NCBI RefSeq assembly: GCF_040675855.1
Contig: NZ_JBEGIK010000001.1
Location: forward strand, 1,798,001-1,862,000
From: Microbacterium sp. LWH3-1.2
Lineage (GTDB): Bacteria > Actinomycetota > Actinomycetes > Actinomycetales > Microbacteriaceae
DNA length: 64,000 nt
Direction of reading: 5' to 3'
Shown here: one piece after another, positions 43,349-53,792 of the stretch
How positions within the stretch are numbered: the stretch's first letter is position 1
Layout: each line of letters opens with the position of its first letter
Program-made: the position numbers and the translations under genes
Notes under the pieces: generated by a model
What the model was told of the DNA's origin: nothing
Database searches by the model: none
The model's input: only the letters and a program-made list of their open reading frames with translations

Positions 43349-44887
43349 TTGCCCGACCACGTGCTGTCCATCGACCAGGGCACGACCTCGACGCGGGCCA
43401 TCGTCTTCGACGCCGCCGGTGCCGTGGTCGCCGTGTCCCAGCGGGAGCACGAGCAGATCTTCCCCCGGGCCGGCCGCGTGGAGCACGACCCCGTCGAGAT
43501 CTGGACCAACACCGAGTGGGTCATCGCCTCGTGCCTCTCGCGCGCCGGGCTCGCAGCATCCGAAGTATCCGCGATCGGCGTGACGAACCAGCGCGAGACG
43601 GCGATCGTCTGGGAGAAGCGCACCGGGCGCCCCGTGCACAACGCGCTCGTCTGGCAGGACACCCGCACACAGCCGCGTATCGACGAGCTGGCCAGCGAGG
43701 GCGGGGCCGACCGGTTCGCCGAGGCGACCGGGCTGCCGCTGGCGACGTACTTCTCGGCCTCGAAGGTCGCGTGGATCCTCGACAACGTGGCGGGCGCGCG
43801 CGCCGCCGCCGAGGCCGGCGAGCTGCTGTTCGGCACCCCCGACGCGTGGGTCGTGTGGAACCTCACGGGCGGCGCGCGCGGCGGGATCCACGTCACCGAC
43901 GTCACGAATGCGTCGCGCACGCTGCTCATGGATCTGCGTACCCTGGACTGGTCGGACGACCTGCTCGCGGTGTGGGGCATCCCGCGCGCGATGATGCCCG
44001 AGATCCGCTCCTCGTCGGAGGTGGTGGGACACTCCTCGCTCCCGTCGGTGCTCGACGGCGTGCCGATCGCCGGGATCCTCGGTGATCAGCAGGCGGCGAC
44101 CTTCGGCCAGGCGGCCTTCGAGGCGGGGGAGTCGAAGAACACCTATGGCACCGGCAACTTCCTCCTCGTGAACACCGGCACCGAGATCGTGCGCTCGGGC
44201 AGCGGTCTCATCACCACCGTCGGCTACCGGATCGGGAATGAGCCCGCGCGCTACGCGCTCGAGGGCTCGATCGCGGTGACCGGATCGCTCGTGCAGTGGT
44301 TGCGCGACAACCTCGGCATCATCCAGCGCTCCGAAGACGTCGAGACCCTCGCCGCCACCGTCGACGACAACGGCGGCGCGTACTTCGTGCCGGCGTTCTC
44401 GGGACTGTTCGCGCCCTACTGGCGTCCCGACGCGCGCGGCGCGCTCGTCGGTCTCACCCGCTACGTCAACAAGGCGCACATCGCGCGCGCAGCGCTCGAG
44501 TCGACGGCATTCCAGACGCGCGACGTCATCGACGCCGTCGTCGCCGACACCGGCCGCACGCTCGACGAGCTGCGTGTCGACGGCGGCATGACCCGCGATG
44601 ACCTGCTGATGCAGTTCCAGGCCGACATCCTCGGCATCCCGGTCGTGCGACCGAAGGTCGTGGAGACGACAGCGCTCGGCGCCGCCTACGCCGCCGGTCT
44701 CGCGACGGGCGTGTGGAATGACCTCGACGAGCTGCGAGCGCACTGGCGGGAGGACGTCCGCTTCGAGCCGCGGATGCCCGAGGACGAGCGCGAACGCCGC
44801 TACCGGCAATGGCGCAAGGCGGTGTCGAAGTCGCTGGACTGGGTGGACGACGACGCCCGGCTGCTCATGGGCACCACCGGCGACTGA
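43349..44887 (+). CDS. glpK: Glycerol kinase
   Basis: A 512-residue FGGY kinase that phosphorylates glycerol. The N-terminal phosphate loop is [16 protein letters not shown] (about residues 5-20). [20 protein letters not shown] (about 75-94) and the FGGY signature [13 protein letters not shown] near 265 follow. The C-terminal block is [19 protein letters not shown] near 411. Translation starts at TTG 43349, seven bases after AAGGAG; no ATG or GTG suits. It lies 73 bases after glpD, and the gap holds GC-rich pairing sequence but no clear terminator. Confidence 0.95.
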   Translation: MPDHVLSIDQGTTSTRAIVFDAAGAVVAVSQREHEQIFPRAGRVEHDPVEIWTNTEWVIASCLSRAGLAASEVSAIGVTNQRETAIVWEKRTGRPVHNALVWQDTRTQPRIDELASEGGADRFAEATGLPLATYFSASKVAWILDNVAGARAAAEAGELLFGTPDAWVVWNLTGGARGGIHVTDVTNASRTLLMDLRTLDWSDDLLAVWGIPRAMMPEIRSSSEVVGHSSLPSVLDGVPIAGILGDQQAATFGQAAFEAGESKNTYGTGNFLLVNTGTEIVRSGSGLITTVGYRIGNEPARYALEGSIAVTGSLVQWLRDNLGIIQRSEDVETLAATVDDNGGAYFVPAFSGLFAPYWRPDARGALVGLTRYVNKAHIARAALESTAFQTRDVIDAVVADTGRTLDELRVDGGMTRDDLLMQFQADILGIPVVRPKVVETTALGAAYAAGLATGVWNDLDELRAHWREDVRFEPRMPEDERERRYRQWRKAVSKSLDWVDDDARLLMGTTGD

Positions 44888-44893
44888 CCGCGG

Positions 44894-45754
44894 TTACTTC
44901 AGCAGCCGCGAGAGGCGGCGGTCGGCGAGGATCTTGCCCCCGGTCTGACACGTCGGGCAGTACTCGAGCGAGTTGTCGGCGAAGAAGACACTGCGCACCT
45001 CGTCGCCGCAGACGGGGCATTTCTCGCCCCGGCGCCCGTGGACCTGCATGCCTCGGCGTTTGGCGTCTTTGAGCTCGGCCGGCGGCTTGCCGGATGCCTC
45101 GGCGACAGCATCCGTCAGCGTCACCGTCATCGCGTCGAACAGGCGCGTGATGTCGTCATCGGAGAGCGATGAGGCCAGCGCGTACGGCGACATCTTCGCC
45201 GCGTGGAGGATCTCGTCGGAGTAGGCGTTGCCGACCCCCGCGATGATCATCTGGTCGCGCAGCACTCCCTTGATCTGGGTGCGACGGCCCGCGAGCAGCT
45301 CGGCGAGGGTGTCGCGAGTGAAGGAGGCGTCGAGAGGGTCGGGGCCGAGCCGTGCGATGCCGGGCACATCGGCGGGCTCGCGCACGACGTAGACCGCGAG
45401 AGACTTCTTCGTGCCGGCCTCGGTGAGGTCGAAACCGGCGCCGTCCGACAGGGCGACGCGCAGGGCGATGGGCGTCTTGCCGGGACGGATGATCGTCTTC
45501 GGCAGCTCGTCGTACCAGCGCAGCCACCCGGCCTTGGCGAGGTGGAACACCAGGTGGGGGCCGGTGGTGGAGAGCTCGATGAACTTTCCGTGGCGCGCCG
45601 CCCCGGTGATCTCCCGGCCGTGGAGGGCGTCGATCGGCGGATCATACGTCTTCAGTGCGGCGATGTTCGCGACGGTCGCCCGTGTGATCTGCACGCCGGT
45701 GAGCCGCTCGCGGAGAAAACCGACGAGTCCCTGCACCTCGGGCATCTCGGGCAT
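44894..45754 (-). CDS. Fpg/Nei-family DNA glycosylase
   Basis: A 286-residue helix-two-turn-helix glycosylase/AP lyase. The N-terminus PEMPEV provides the catalytic Pro2-Glu3 after Met removal, which fixes the start at 45754. IIAGVGNAYSDEILHAAKMSP (split: IIAGVGNAYSDEIL and HAAKMSP) lies at about 170-190. The C-terminal zinc finger CPVCGDEVRSVFFADNSLEY with a second CPTC pair is complete. It removes oxidised bases; Fpg (8-oxoguanine) and Nei types are not separable here, although actinobacterial Nei-like proteins share the MPEMPEVQ start. Confidence 0.9.
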   Translation of the reverse strand: MPEMPEVQGLVGFLRERLTGVQITRATVANIAALKTYDPPIDALHGREITGAARHGKFIELSTTGPHLVFHLAKAGWLRWYDELPKTIIRPGKTPIALRVALSDGAGFDLTEAGTKKSLAVYVVREPADVPGIARLGPDPLDASFTRDTLAELLAGRRTQIKGVLRDQMIIAGVGNAYSDEILHAAKMSPYALASSLSDDDITRLFDAMTVTLTDAVAEASGKPPAELKDAKRRGMQVHGRRGEKCPVCGDEVRSVFFADNSLEYCPTCQTGGKILADRRLSRLLK

Positions 45755-45795
45755 GCGCTCATCCTGCCATGCCACGGCGACACGCGGGCAGGACG

Positions 45796-46362
45796 TCAGT
45801 CCGCGAGGACGGGCCAGGGATGCGGCATCCGTTCGTCCGTCTTCAGTAGGCCCGCGATCCAGCCGTCGTCGCGGCGCCTGGAGTTCACCAGCGCCTGTCG
45901 CAGGGTGCCCTCGAAGCGGAAGCCCAGTCCGCGGGCGACGCGCGCCGACGCCTCGTTGCCGACGACGGCTCGCCACTCGATGCGGGTGAGGCCCGCGCCC
46001 TCGGGTGAGAAGCCCCAGTCGATCACGGCGGTCGCCGCTTCGCGGAGGCGCCCGCCGCTGCGCTGGTCCGGCGCGATCCAGTACCCGATCTCGCCGTTGC
46101 CCTGCCCGTCGAGCCGGTAGAAGCCGATGGTCCCGACGAGTGTCGTGCCCTCGCGGATCACCCACGTGCGGTGCAGCTCACCGGCCCACTGCTCCGCGAC
46201 CGTGACGACGAACTTCTCGGCGTCCTCGCGCGCGTACGGCGAGGCCACCCGCGTGTACCGCTGGATGTCGGGGTCCTGGCACGCCTCGTGGATGGCGTCG
46301 ATGTCCTCGATGCGCGGCACCGACAGCTCGAGTCGCGCAGTGCGCAGGGTCACGGGCTCCAT
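45796..46362 (-). CDS. GNAT acetyltransferase, RimJ/RimL type
   Basis: A 188-residue GNAT protein. The N-terminal LRTARLELSVPRIEDIDAI and the acetyl-CoA block IAPDQRSGGRLREAATAVIDWGF (pieces IAPDQRSGGRL, about residues 100-110) are followed by RVARGLGFRFEGTLRQAL near 145. This resembles enzymes that acetylate protein N-termini or small amines. The gene follows the glycosylase gene at 41 bases on the same strand. The substrate is unknown. Confidence 0.85.
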   Translation of the reverse strand: MEPVTLRTARLELSVPRIEDIDAIHEACQDPDIQRYTRVASPYAREDAEKFVVTVAEQWAGELHRTWVIREGTTLVGTIGFYRLDGQGNGEIGYWIAPDQRSGGRLREAATAVIDWGFSPEGAGLTRIEWRAVVGNEASARVARGLGFRFEGTLRQALVNSRRRDDGWIAGLLKTDERMPHPWPVLAD

Positions 46363-46385
46363 CGCCCCACCCTACGGTTCGCGGG

Positions 46386-46459
46386 GGCGCATGACTCAGG
46401 CAGAACACGACTGCCGTCGGCGGAATGCGCTCTTGTGACGGGAACGGCCTGAGTTGCGC
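46386..46459. repeat. Inverted-repeat element left of the DUF559 gene
   Basis: GGCGCATGACTCAGGCAGA (46386-46404) is opposed by GCCTGAGTTGCGC (46447-46459); the core arms ACTCAGGC/GCCTGAGT are perfect. The left 19 bases match those of the two elements downstream of the DUF559 gene at 17 of 19 positions. Confidence 0.75.
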
Positions 46460-46565
46460 TCGGCCGGACGCCGTCGACTCCTCCACACGAGGCGCTTGCG
46501 ATGGGCTCTCCACGACCGGCCTGAGGTGACGCCGGAAGGATGCGGGCGGCCGCAAGCCTAGGTGG

Positions 46566-47435
46566 ATGCAAGCCGTCGAGGCACGGCACGACCAGGTGCT
46601 CACCCGAGCCGACCTGATCGGCGCCGGCATCCGTCCGAAGCAGATCACGCGCGCCGTGCGCGATGGTCGGCTGCTCCGCGTGCGCCGCGACCGGTACATG
46701 GTCGCCGCATCCGCGAGCGGCGTCGATCGCGCCGTGCGCATCGGCGGTCGCCTCGCCTGCGTCTCGGCTCTTGTGCTGCTCGGCGTCTTCGTGCTCGACG
46801 GATCCCTTCTCCACGTGCACCTCGAGCGGACGATGTCACGCCTGCGCTCGCCTGACGACCCGCGCCGACCGCTGCACTTGGGTTCCCGCACGAGCCTGGT
46901 GCTGCATTGGTGGCCGCTCCGTGAGACCCCTGCGACTCTCGGATGCGTCTCGCTATTCGACGCGGTCGCGCAGGCGGTGCGCTGCCAGCCCGTGCGGGCC
47001 GCGGTCGCCACGGTCGACAGCCTCATCCACCTCGGTCTCATGTCGCGGGCCGAGTTGCTGGACGTGTTCGACGTCCTGCCCGAGCGATACCGCGTGATCC
47101 TCCGGCTGTCCGATGGCATCGCGGAGTCGGGGCCGGAGACCTTCGTGAGGCTCATGCTCAGGCAAGCCGGCCTCCGGTACGAGGCGCAGGTGAAGATCCG
47201 CGGCGTCGGTCGCGTCGACTTCGTGGTGGAGGGCCGGCTCATCATCGAGTGCGACAGCCGGGCCCACCACGAAGGATGGGATAAGCAGCGACGAGACCGC
47301 AAGCGGGATCTCGCAGCGGCTGCGCACGGCTATGCCACTCTGCGACCTCTCGCGGAAGACATCATGTACAGCCCCGAAGAGGTTCGGGCGGCCGTGTGCG
47401 GGCTCTTGCGGACCCTCCCTCGCCGCGTGCGTTGA
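46566..47435 (+). CDS. AbiEi-like winged helix fused to DUF559/Vsr-like nuclease domain
   Basis: A 289-residue protein. Residues 1-50 (VLTRADLIGAGIRPKQITRA, then GRLLRVRRDRYM) resemble the AbiEi antitoxin-type winged helix. The C-terminal third (about 185-289) is a DUF559 domain related to Vsr endonucleases and restriction enzymes. It has ESGPETFVRLMLRQAG, then VGRVDFVVEGRLIIECDSRA with the D...E-x-D metal site, HHEGW and RRDRKRDLAAAAHGYATLR. The spacing of catalytic acids looks intact. It stands alone and is flanked on both sides by related inverted repeats, with two copies downstream. Whether it is a defence, repair or repeat-processing nuclease is unknown. Confidence 0.8.
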   Translation: MQAVEARHDQVLTRADLIGAGIRPKQITRAVRDGRLLRVRRDRYMVAASASGVDRAVRIGGRLACVSALVLLGVFVLDGSLLHVHLERTMSRLRSPDDPRRPLHLGSRTSLVLHWWPLRETPATLGCVSLFDAVAQAVRCQPVRAAVATVDSLIHLGLMSRAELLDVFDVLPERYRVILRLSDGIAESGPETFVRLMLRQAGLRYEAQVKIRGVGRVDFVVEGRLIIECDSRAHHEGWDKQRRDRKRDLAAAAHGYATLRPLAEDIMYSPEEVRAAVCGLLRTLPRRVR

Positions 47436-47737
47436 CGACCCGGCCCGACCGTCGATGTCGGGTGCGGCGCACAACTCAGGCAGACTCCGCGCGCACAGCG
47501 GATCTGCTGCTGCGGATGGCGCCTGCGCCTGAGTTATGCGCCTGGCGGACACGACAGACTGGCGCGTCGGTCGCACCGCGTCGCGGGCCACCCCCTCCCG
47601 CAGAGCGCCCGTCGCCGTGTGAGTTGACGACCCGACCTCGTCCTCGATGTCGGGTGCGGCGCACAACTCAGGCAGACTCCGCACGCACAGCCGATCTGCT
47701 GCTGCGGATGGCGCCTGCGCCTGAGTTATGCGCCTGG
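47431..47737. repeat. 115-bp direct duplication, each copy with a 77-nt inverted-repeat element
   Basis: Copy one (47431-47545) and copy two (47623-47737) are offset by exactly 192 bases and differ at a handful of positions. Each contains GGCGCACAACTCAGGC and, 77 bases from its start, the near-perfect complement GCCTGAGTTATGCGCC (47466-47542 and 47658-47734). The duplication starts at the last codons of the DUF559 gene and fills the 334-base gap to trpS. No gene is visible in it. Confidence 0.9.
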
Positions 47738-47769
47738 GGCCGACGCCGGGGCCGCAGCACCGTCGAGTG

Positions 47770-48786
<1,017 letters not shown>

Positions 48787-48807
48787 CTATAAAGCGGATG
48801 CTGCGCC

Positions 48808-49674
48808 TCAGCGCCCGATCGAGTAGTCGGCGACGACGGGGGAGTGGTCGCTCCAGCGCGTGTCCCACGAGGGCGCGCGCACCACGCGGTAGTCCGCCAC
48901 ACGGGCGCCGAGCTCGGGCGTCGCGAGGTGGTAGTCGATGCGCCACCCGGTGTCGTTGTCGAACGCGCGACCGCGCATCGACCACCACGTGTAGGGTCCG
49001 TCGACGTCACCGTGGTAGCGACGGCCGATGTCGACCCAGCCGAGTCCGAGTCCGGTCGAGCCGTCGACACCGGCGACTTCCGCGCCCTCCACGCCGAAGA
49101 AGCGGTCGAAGTACGCGCGCTCGCGAGGGAGGAAGCCCGCCTTCTTGACGTTGCCCTTCCAGTTTCGGATGTCGAACTCGCGGTGCCCGACGTTGAGGTC
49201 GCCCATGACGAGCGCGAGCGGGGATGCGGCCTTGAGCTGCGGCATCCGTGCCTCCATCGCGTCGAGGAAGGCCCATTTCGCGTCCTGCTTGGGAGTGTCG
49301 GCCTCGCCGGTGTGGACGTAGGCGCTCACGACGATCAGGCGTTCGCCGTCGATGTCGAATTCGGCCTCGATCCAGCGGCCGGCGCTGTCGAGCACCTCGG
49401 CCGCGTCGTCGGCCGCAGGGCCGAGCACGCGGCGCACCTCGACCGAGGGGATGCGGCTGGCGACGGCGACGCCGGCCCGCCCCTTGGCCAGGGCCTCGTC
49501 GTTCACGATCTCCCAGCCGGGCAGAGCCGCACGCAGCTCCTCCTCGGTCGCCCGCACCTCCTGCAGGGCCATCACGTCGATGTCGGCGGCGTCGAGCCAC
49601 TCGAGCATGCCCTTGCGCGTCGCCGCGCGGATTCCGTTGACGTTGACAGAGGCGATGCGAACACGGCGAGACAC
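48808..49674 (-). CDS. xth: Exonuclease III-family AP endonuclease
   Basis: A 288-residue EEP-fold nuclease. IASVNVNGIRAATRKGMLEW opens the fold (Asn7 region), ALQEVRATEEEL holds the metal-binding Glu. VSAYVHTGEADTPKQDAKWAF lies near 118 (pieces VSAYVHTGE), MGDLNVGHREFDIRNWKGN near 155. TGWRIDYHLATPEL and WSDHSPVVADY give the terminal Asp-His. It cuts DNA at abasic sites, complementing the glycosylases in this window. The GTG at 49674 is the probable start, without a strong ribosome site. Confidence 0.92.
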   Translation of the reverse strand: MSRRVRIASVNVNGIRAATRKGMLEWLDAADIDVMALQEVRATEEELRAALPGWEIVNDEALAKGRAGVAVASRIPSVEVRRVLGPAADDAAEVLDSAGRWIEAEFDIDGERLIVVSAYVHTGEADTPKQDAKWAFLDAMEARMPQLKAASPLALVMGDLNVGHREFDIRNWKGNVKKAGFLPRERAYFDRFFGVEGAEVAGVDGSTGLGLGWVDIGRRYHGDVDGPYTWWSMRGRAFDNDTGWRIDYHLATPELGARVADYRVVRAPSWDTRWSDHSPVVADYSIGR

Positions 49675-49715
49675 GACGGCAAGACTATCCGGGGCCACCG
49701 ACACTCGAGGGCGCG

Positions 49716-51047
49716 TCAACTGTGGTCGGTGCCGTTGCGGGGCGTATCCTTCGGAGCGCGCGAACGCTTGGCCTTCGGCGAGGGACCCTGGGGTGCGACC
49801 GGCGCAGCGGGTGAGGCCGCCAGGTCGGTTGTCGACCGGCGCACCGGGGTCGTGGGCGTCGCCGCCTCGACCTGGCGCAGCTCCTCCTCGGCCTCTCGCA
49901 CCGCCCGGTCCGCGACCCACGCCCGGTACCAGGGCGCCTGGTCGCGCGCGTCTTGCGCGGTCCGCAGTCGCACCCGGGCAGCCAGCAGCAGCGCCGCATG
50001 CTCCTCGGCGACGCGCTCGGCCTCCGTCGGCGGCAGCATGACGACGTCGTGGTCCTTGGCCGACACGGCGATCCATGCGGCCGCGACGAGCATGACGATC
50101 CCGAGCAGCCGGAACCACAGCAGCATCCCGATGAAGATCGCGAAGGTCGCGAGCAGCGGGTTGGAGGGCGTGTAGCTCAGCAGCAGGCCGGCGCCGAGTT
50201 GGAGGATCGAGATGCCGAGCCCGCCGAGCATGGCGCCGGGCCAGATGCGGCGCCAGGGCAGCTTCGTGCCCGTGAGGAAGCGGAAGAGGCCTACCAGGGC
50301 GGTCGAGGTCACCACGAAGCCGATGAGGACCGAGCCGACGCTCACGGTGATGTCGGTGAGGGCGCTGGTGCTCTTGAGCCCGAGCAGCGAGAAGACCCAA
50401 TCGATGGCGTAGGCGCCGACGGTGCTCAGCGCGGCGCCCAGGATGAGCGCGGCACCGAAGATGAGGGCCGCCACGAAGTCGCGGGCCTTCAGCAGGAAGT
50501 AACTGCGCCGGTCCGGCGGGATGGCGAACAGCTCGCGCACCGCACGGCGCGAGTAGGTGACCCAGTCGATCGCGGTCCAGATGAGCGTGCCGAGCGCGAT
50601 GATGCCGGTCCAGCCGAGCACGCCGCTGTTCTCCGACGCGATGGCCTGCACCTGCTCCGGGGTGGCGAGGCCGCCCGAATCCGCGATGAGCCCCGGGATG
50701 TACACGTTGATGAGGTCGATCAGGCGGTCGACAGCCTCGGTGCTGCCGCCCAGCCAGATCCCCACGATCGCGAACACGAGGTAGATCGCCGCGAAGCACG
50801 CGAACAGCGCGACGTAGCTGACCCCTGCTGCCAGTAGGAACCCGTTCTCGATGAGAAAGTGCCGCCACACGCGCACCGGGAACCAGGCCATGGTGGCCTG
50901 CGTGAGCTGCGTCGCCCGACTGATCGGTGCGTCGAACCGCTGCCGGAGACTGTGCTCAGTCGCCTCCCAGCGCTCGCGGAGCGACTCCTCCTCGCGCTGC
51001 GCTGCGTCCGCCGCCGCGCGGGCGTCGGGCGGGGGCGTGTGCGTCAC
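49716..51047 (-). CDS. YihY/virulence factor BrkB family membrane protein
   Basis: A 443-residue protein with six or more membrane segments between residues about 70 and 330 (for example FLLAAGVSYVALFACFAAIY, IIALGTLIWTAIDWV, GIVMLVAAAWIAV). A ~60-residue charged, Glu/Arg-rich N-tail precedes them, and a long Pro/Ala/Lys-rich cytoplasmic C-tail ends PSPKAKRSRAPKDTP. The GTG at 51047 is preferred; an upstream TTG (51080) lies inside the sdhB-side terminator. Family function is not settled; older RNase BN annotation is not supported. Confidence 0.82.
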   Translation of the reverse strand: MTHTPPPDARAAADAAQREEESLRERWEATEHSLRQRFDAPISRATQLTQATMAWFPVRVWRHFLIENGFLLAAGVSYVALFACFAAIYLVFAIVGIWLGGSTEAVDRLIDLINVYIPGLIADSGGLATPEQVQAIASENSGVLGWTGIIALGTLIWTAIDWVTYSRRAVRELFAIPPDRRSYFLLKARDFVAALIFGAALILGAALSTVGAYAIDWVFSLLGLKSTSALTDITVSVGSVLIGFVVTSTALVGLFRFLTGTKLPWRRIWPGAMLGGLGISILQLGAGLLLSYTPSNPLLATFAIFIGMLLWFRLLGIVMLVAAAWIAVSAKDHDVVMLPPTEAERVAEEHAALLLAARVRLRTAQDARDQAPWYRAWVADRAVREAEEELRQVEAATPTTPVRRSTTDLAASPAAPVAPQGPSPKAKRSRAPKDTPRNGTDHS

Positions 51048-51064
51048 GGTGTTCAGATTAGCGA

Positions 51065-51105
51065 CAGACGGATGCCGCAACGCTCAGCGATGCGGCATCC
51101 GTCTG
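51065..51105 (-). terminator. Terminator of the sdh operon
   Basis: CAGACGGATGCCGCA and TGCGGCATCCGTCTG are perfect 15-base arms around an 11-base loop, 18 bases beyond the sdhB stop codon. Confidence 0.88.
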
Positions 51106-51123
51106 CCGGAAAGAGGACTGGGG

Positions 51124-51924
51124 TTACGAACGCCCGCGCAGCACCGCCTGCTTGACCTCGGCGATCGCCTTGGTGACCTCGATGCCCCGAGGGCACGCCT
51201 CGGTGCAGTTGAAGGTGGTGCGGCAGCGCCACACGCCTTCCTTGTCGTTGAGGATGTCGAGGCGCACGTCGCCCGCGTCGTCGCGCGAGTCGAAGATGAA
51301 GCGGTGCGCGTTCACGATCGCGGCCGGGCCGAAGTACTGGCCGTCGGTCCAGAAGACCGGGCACGACGACGTGCACGCGGCGCAGAGGATGCACTTGGTC
51401 GTGTCGTCGAAGATCTCGCGGTCGACGATCGACTGGATGCGCTCCTTGCCCTTCTCGGGCGTCGAGTTCGCGATGAGGAACGGCTGCACCTCGCGGTACG
51501 ACGCGAAGAAGGGCTCCATGTCGACGACGAGGTCCTTCTCGAGCGGCAGACCCTTGATCGCCTCGACGTAGATCGGCTGCGAGATGTCGAGGTCCTTGAT
51601 GAGCGTCTTGCACGCGAGCCGGTTGCGGCCGTTGATGCGCATCGCGTCGGAGCCGCAGATGCCGTGGGCGCACGAGCGGCGGAACGTCAGCGAGCCGTCG
51701 ACCTCCCACTTGATCTTGTGCAGGGCGTCGAGCACGCGGTCCGTCGAATAGAGCTCGACGTCGTAGTCGACCCAGCGCGGCTCCTCGTCGACCTCGGGGT
51801 CGAAGCGGCGGATGATGAACGTGACGAGGAACGACTGGATGCCTGTGTCGTTCGCGGCCTCTTCCGCCTTCGCGGGAGCGTCGGCGTCGGTGCGCTCGAT
51901 GACGTCGGTGACCGAAGTCGCCAT
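51124..51924 (-). CDS. sdhB: Succinate dehydrogenase iron-sulphur subunit
   Basis: A 266-residue subunit that wires FAD to quinone. The [2Fe-2S] ligands are in RRSCAHGICGSDAM (about residues 84-97) and CKT; the [4Fe-4S] and [3Fe-4S] ligands are in CILCAACTSSCPVFW (about 176-190) and TFNCTEACPRGI (about 236-247). An N-terminal extension of about 30 residues (DVIERTDADAPAKAEEA) precedes the usual start. Its start codon overlaps the sdhA stop. It is the last gene of sdhCDAB. Confidence 0.96.
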   Translation of the reverse strand: MATSVTDVIERTDADAPAKAEEAANDTGIQSFLVTFIIRRFDPEVDEEPRWVDYDVELYSTDRVLDALHKIKWEVDGSLTFRRSCAHGICGSDAMRINGRNRLACKTLIKDLDISQPIYVEAIKGLPLEKDLVVDMEPFFASYREVQPFLIANSTPEKGKERIQSIVDREIFDDTTKCILCAACTSSCPVFWTDGQYFGPAAIVNAHRFIFDSRDDAGDVRLDILNDKEGVWRCRTTFNCTEACPRGIEVTKAIAEVKQAVLRGRS

Positions 51925-53747
51925 CAGTACTTCCTCTCCATCGGCGGGTAGTTCAACTCGCCCTTCTCGTTCTTCGTGAAGACGACCGGCTTCCAGCCGA
52001 GGCGGATGTGGTCCTCGGCGTTCGACGAGTGCGGGTCCCCCGACAGGTACGCCATGGTGTGCTGCATGTAGTTGTCGTCGTCGCGCTTCGGGAAGTCGTC
52101 GCGCATGTGGCCGCCGCGGCTCTCCTGGCGGTTCTTCGCGGTGACGACGACGACCTCGGCGATGTCCAGGAGGAAGCCGAGCTCGACCGCCTCGAGCAGG
52201 TCGGTGTTGAACCGCCTGCCCTTGTCGTCGACGTGGATGTTCTTGTACCGCTCGCGCAGCTCCTCGATCGTGAGGAGCACCTCGCTCAGCGACTCGTCGG
52301 TGCGGAACACCTGGGCCTTGCGGTCCATCTCGTCCTGAAGCGTCTTTCGGAGGACGGCGATGCGCTCGGTTCCCTGGTTGTTGCGGAGGCCTTCGATGAG
52401 GCTGCGCACCTCGGCCGCGGGGTCCTCGGGGAGCGGAACGAAGTCGGCGGTCTGGACGTACGCGACCGCGTTGCGGCCCGCGCGCTTGCCGAAGACGTTG
52501 ATGTCGAGCAGCGAGTTCGTGCCGAGGCGGTTCGAGCCGTGCACAGAGACGCACGCGCACTCGCCGGCGGCATACAGCCCGGGGACGACCGTCGTGTTGT
52601 CGCTCAGCACCTGCGCGTCGTTGTTGGTCGGGATGCCGCCCATCGCGTAGTGCGCGGTCGGCATGACGGGCACCGGCTCGACGACCGGGTCGACGCCCAG
52701 ATACGTGCGGGCGAACTCGGTGATGTCGGGGAGCTTCGTCTCGAGCACCTCGGCGCCCAGGTGGGTGCAGTCGAGAAGCACATAGTCGCGGTGCGGACCG
52801 GCGCCGCGGCCCTCCGCGACCTCCTGCACCATGCAGCGGCTGACGATGTCTCGGGGAGCGAGGTCCTTGATGGTCGGCGCGTAGCGCTCCATGAACCGCT
52901 CGCCGCTCACGTTGCGCAGGATCGCGCCCTCACCGCGGGCGCCTTCGGTGAGAAGGATGCCGAGCCCGGCCAGGCCGGTCGGGTGGAACTGGAAGAACTC
53001 CATGTCCTCCAGCGGCAGGCCCTTGCGCCAGATGATGCCGACGCCGTCACCGGTGAGCGTGTGCGCGTTCGAGGTCGTCTTGAAGATCTTGCCGAAGCCG
53101 CCGGTCGCGAAGATGACGGCCTTCGACTGGAAGACGTGCAGGTCGCCCGTGGCGAGCTCGTAGGCGACGACGCCCGCGATCTGCTTGTCTTTCCCGTCGC
53201 CGACGGTGATCAGGTCGAGCACGTAGAACTCGTTGAAGAAGTTGATGCCGAGCTTGACGCAGTTCTGGAACAGCGTCTGCAGGATCATGTGGCCGGTGCG
53301 ATCGGCGGCGTAGCACGCGCGACGCACGGGGGTCTTGCCGTGGTCGGCCGTGTGACCGCCGAAGCGGCGCTGGTCGATCTTGCCCTCGGGGGTGCGGTTG
53401 AACGGCAGGCCCATGTTCTCGAGGTCGATGACCGCGTCGATGGCCTCCTTGGCGAGGATCTCGGCCGCGTCCTGGTCGACGAGGTAGTCGCCGCCCTTGA
53501 CGGTGTCGAAGGTGTGCCACTCCCACGAGTCCTCTTCGACGTTGGCGAGGGCCGCCGCCATGCCGCCCTGCGCTGCGCCGGTGTGCGAGCGGGTGGGGTA
53601 CAGCTTCGAGATGACGGCCGTCTTCGCCCCGGGGCCCGCCTCGATGGCGGCGCGCATGCCGGCGCCGCCGGCGCCCACGATGACGATGTCGAACTGGTGG
53701 TAGTGGACGCCGTCCTTGACGTAGCTGTCGGTGGTCTCAGTGCTCAC
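51924..53747 (-). CDS. sdhA: Succinate dehydrogenase flavoprotein subunit
   Basis: A 607-residue catalytic subunit that oxidises succinate to fumarate. FAD binding begins [19 protein letters not shown] (about residues 19-37); the covalent FAD His is in [16 protein letters not shown] (about 53-68). The active-site region includes [20 protein letters not shown] (about 257-276) and [21 protein letters not shown] (near 405). It starts at GTG 53747, 45 bases after sdhD, and overlaps sdhB by TGATG. Confidence 0.97.
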   Translation of the reverse strand: MSTETTDSYVKDGVHYHQFDIVIVGAGGAGMRAAIEAGPGAKTAVISKLYPTRSHTGAAQGGMAAALANVEEDSWEWHTFDTVKGGDYLVDQDAAEILAKEAIDAVIDLENMGLPFNRTPEGKIDQRRFGGHTADHGKTPVRRACYAADRTGHMILQTLFQNCVKLGINFFNEFYVLDLITVGDGKDKQIAGVVAYELATGDLHVFQSKAVIFATGGFGKIFKTTSNAHTLTGDGVGIIWRKGLPLEDMEFFQFHPTGLAGLGILLTEGARGEGAILRNVSGERFMERYAPTIKDLAPRDIVSRCMVQEVAEGRGAGPHRDYVLLDCTHLGAEVLETKLPDITEFARTYLGVDPVVEPVPVMPTAHYAMGGIPTNNDAQVLSDNTTVVPGLYAAGECACVSVHGSNRLGTNSLLDINVFGKRAGRNAVAYVQTADFVPLPEDPAAEVRSLIEGLRNNQGTERIAVLRKTLQDEMDRKAQVFRTDESLSEVLLTIEELRERYKNIHVDDKGRRFNTDLLEAVELGFLLDIAEVVVVTAKNRQESRGGHMRDDFPKRDDDNYMQHTMAYLSGDPHSSNAEDHIRLGWKPVVFTKNEKGELNYPPMERKY

Positions 53748-53792
53748 GCTGTGTGCTTTCGATGGTCGATGCTCGGGGGGTCGCCCGAACGC

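Noticed and set aside
47466..47734. CRISPR-like array in the gap before trpS
   Set aside because: There are only two copies, each internally palindromic over 77 nt, no spacers of regular length and no cas genes. It is a direct duplication of an inverted-repeat element.
51047..51080. TTG start giving YihY 11 extra residues
   Set aside because: The TTG and following codons lie inside the sdh terminator hairpin; GTG 51047 is more plausible.
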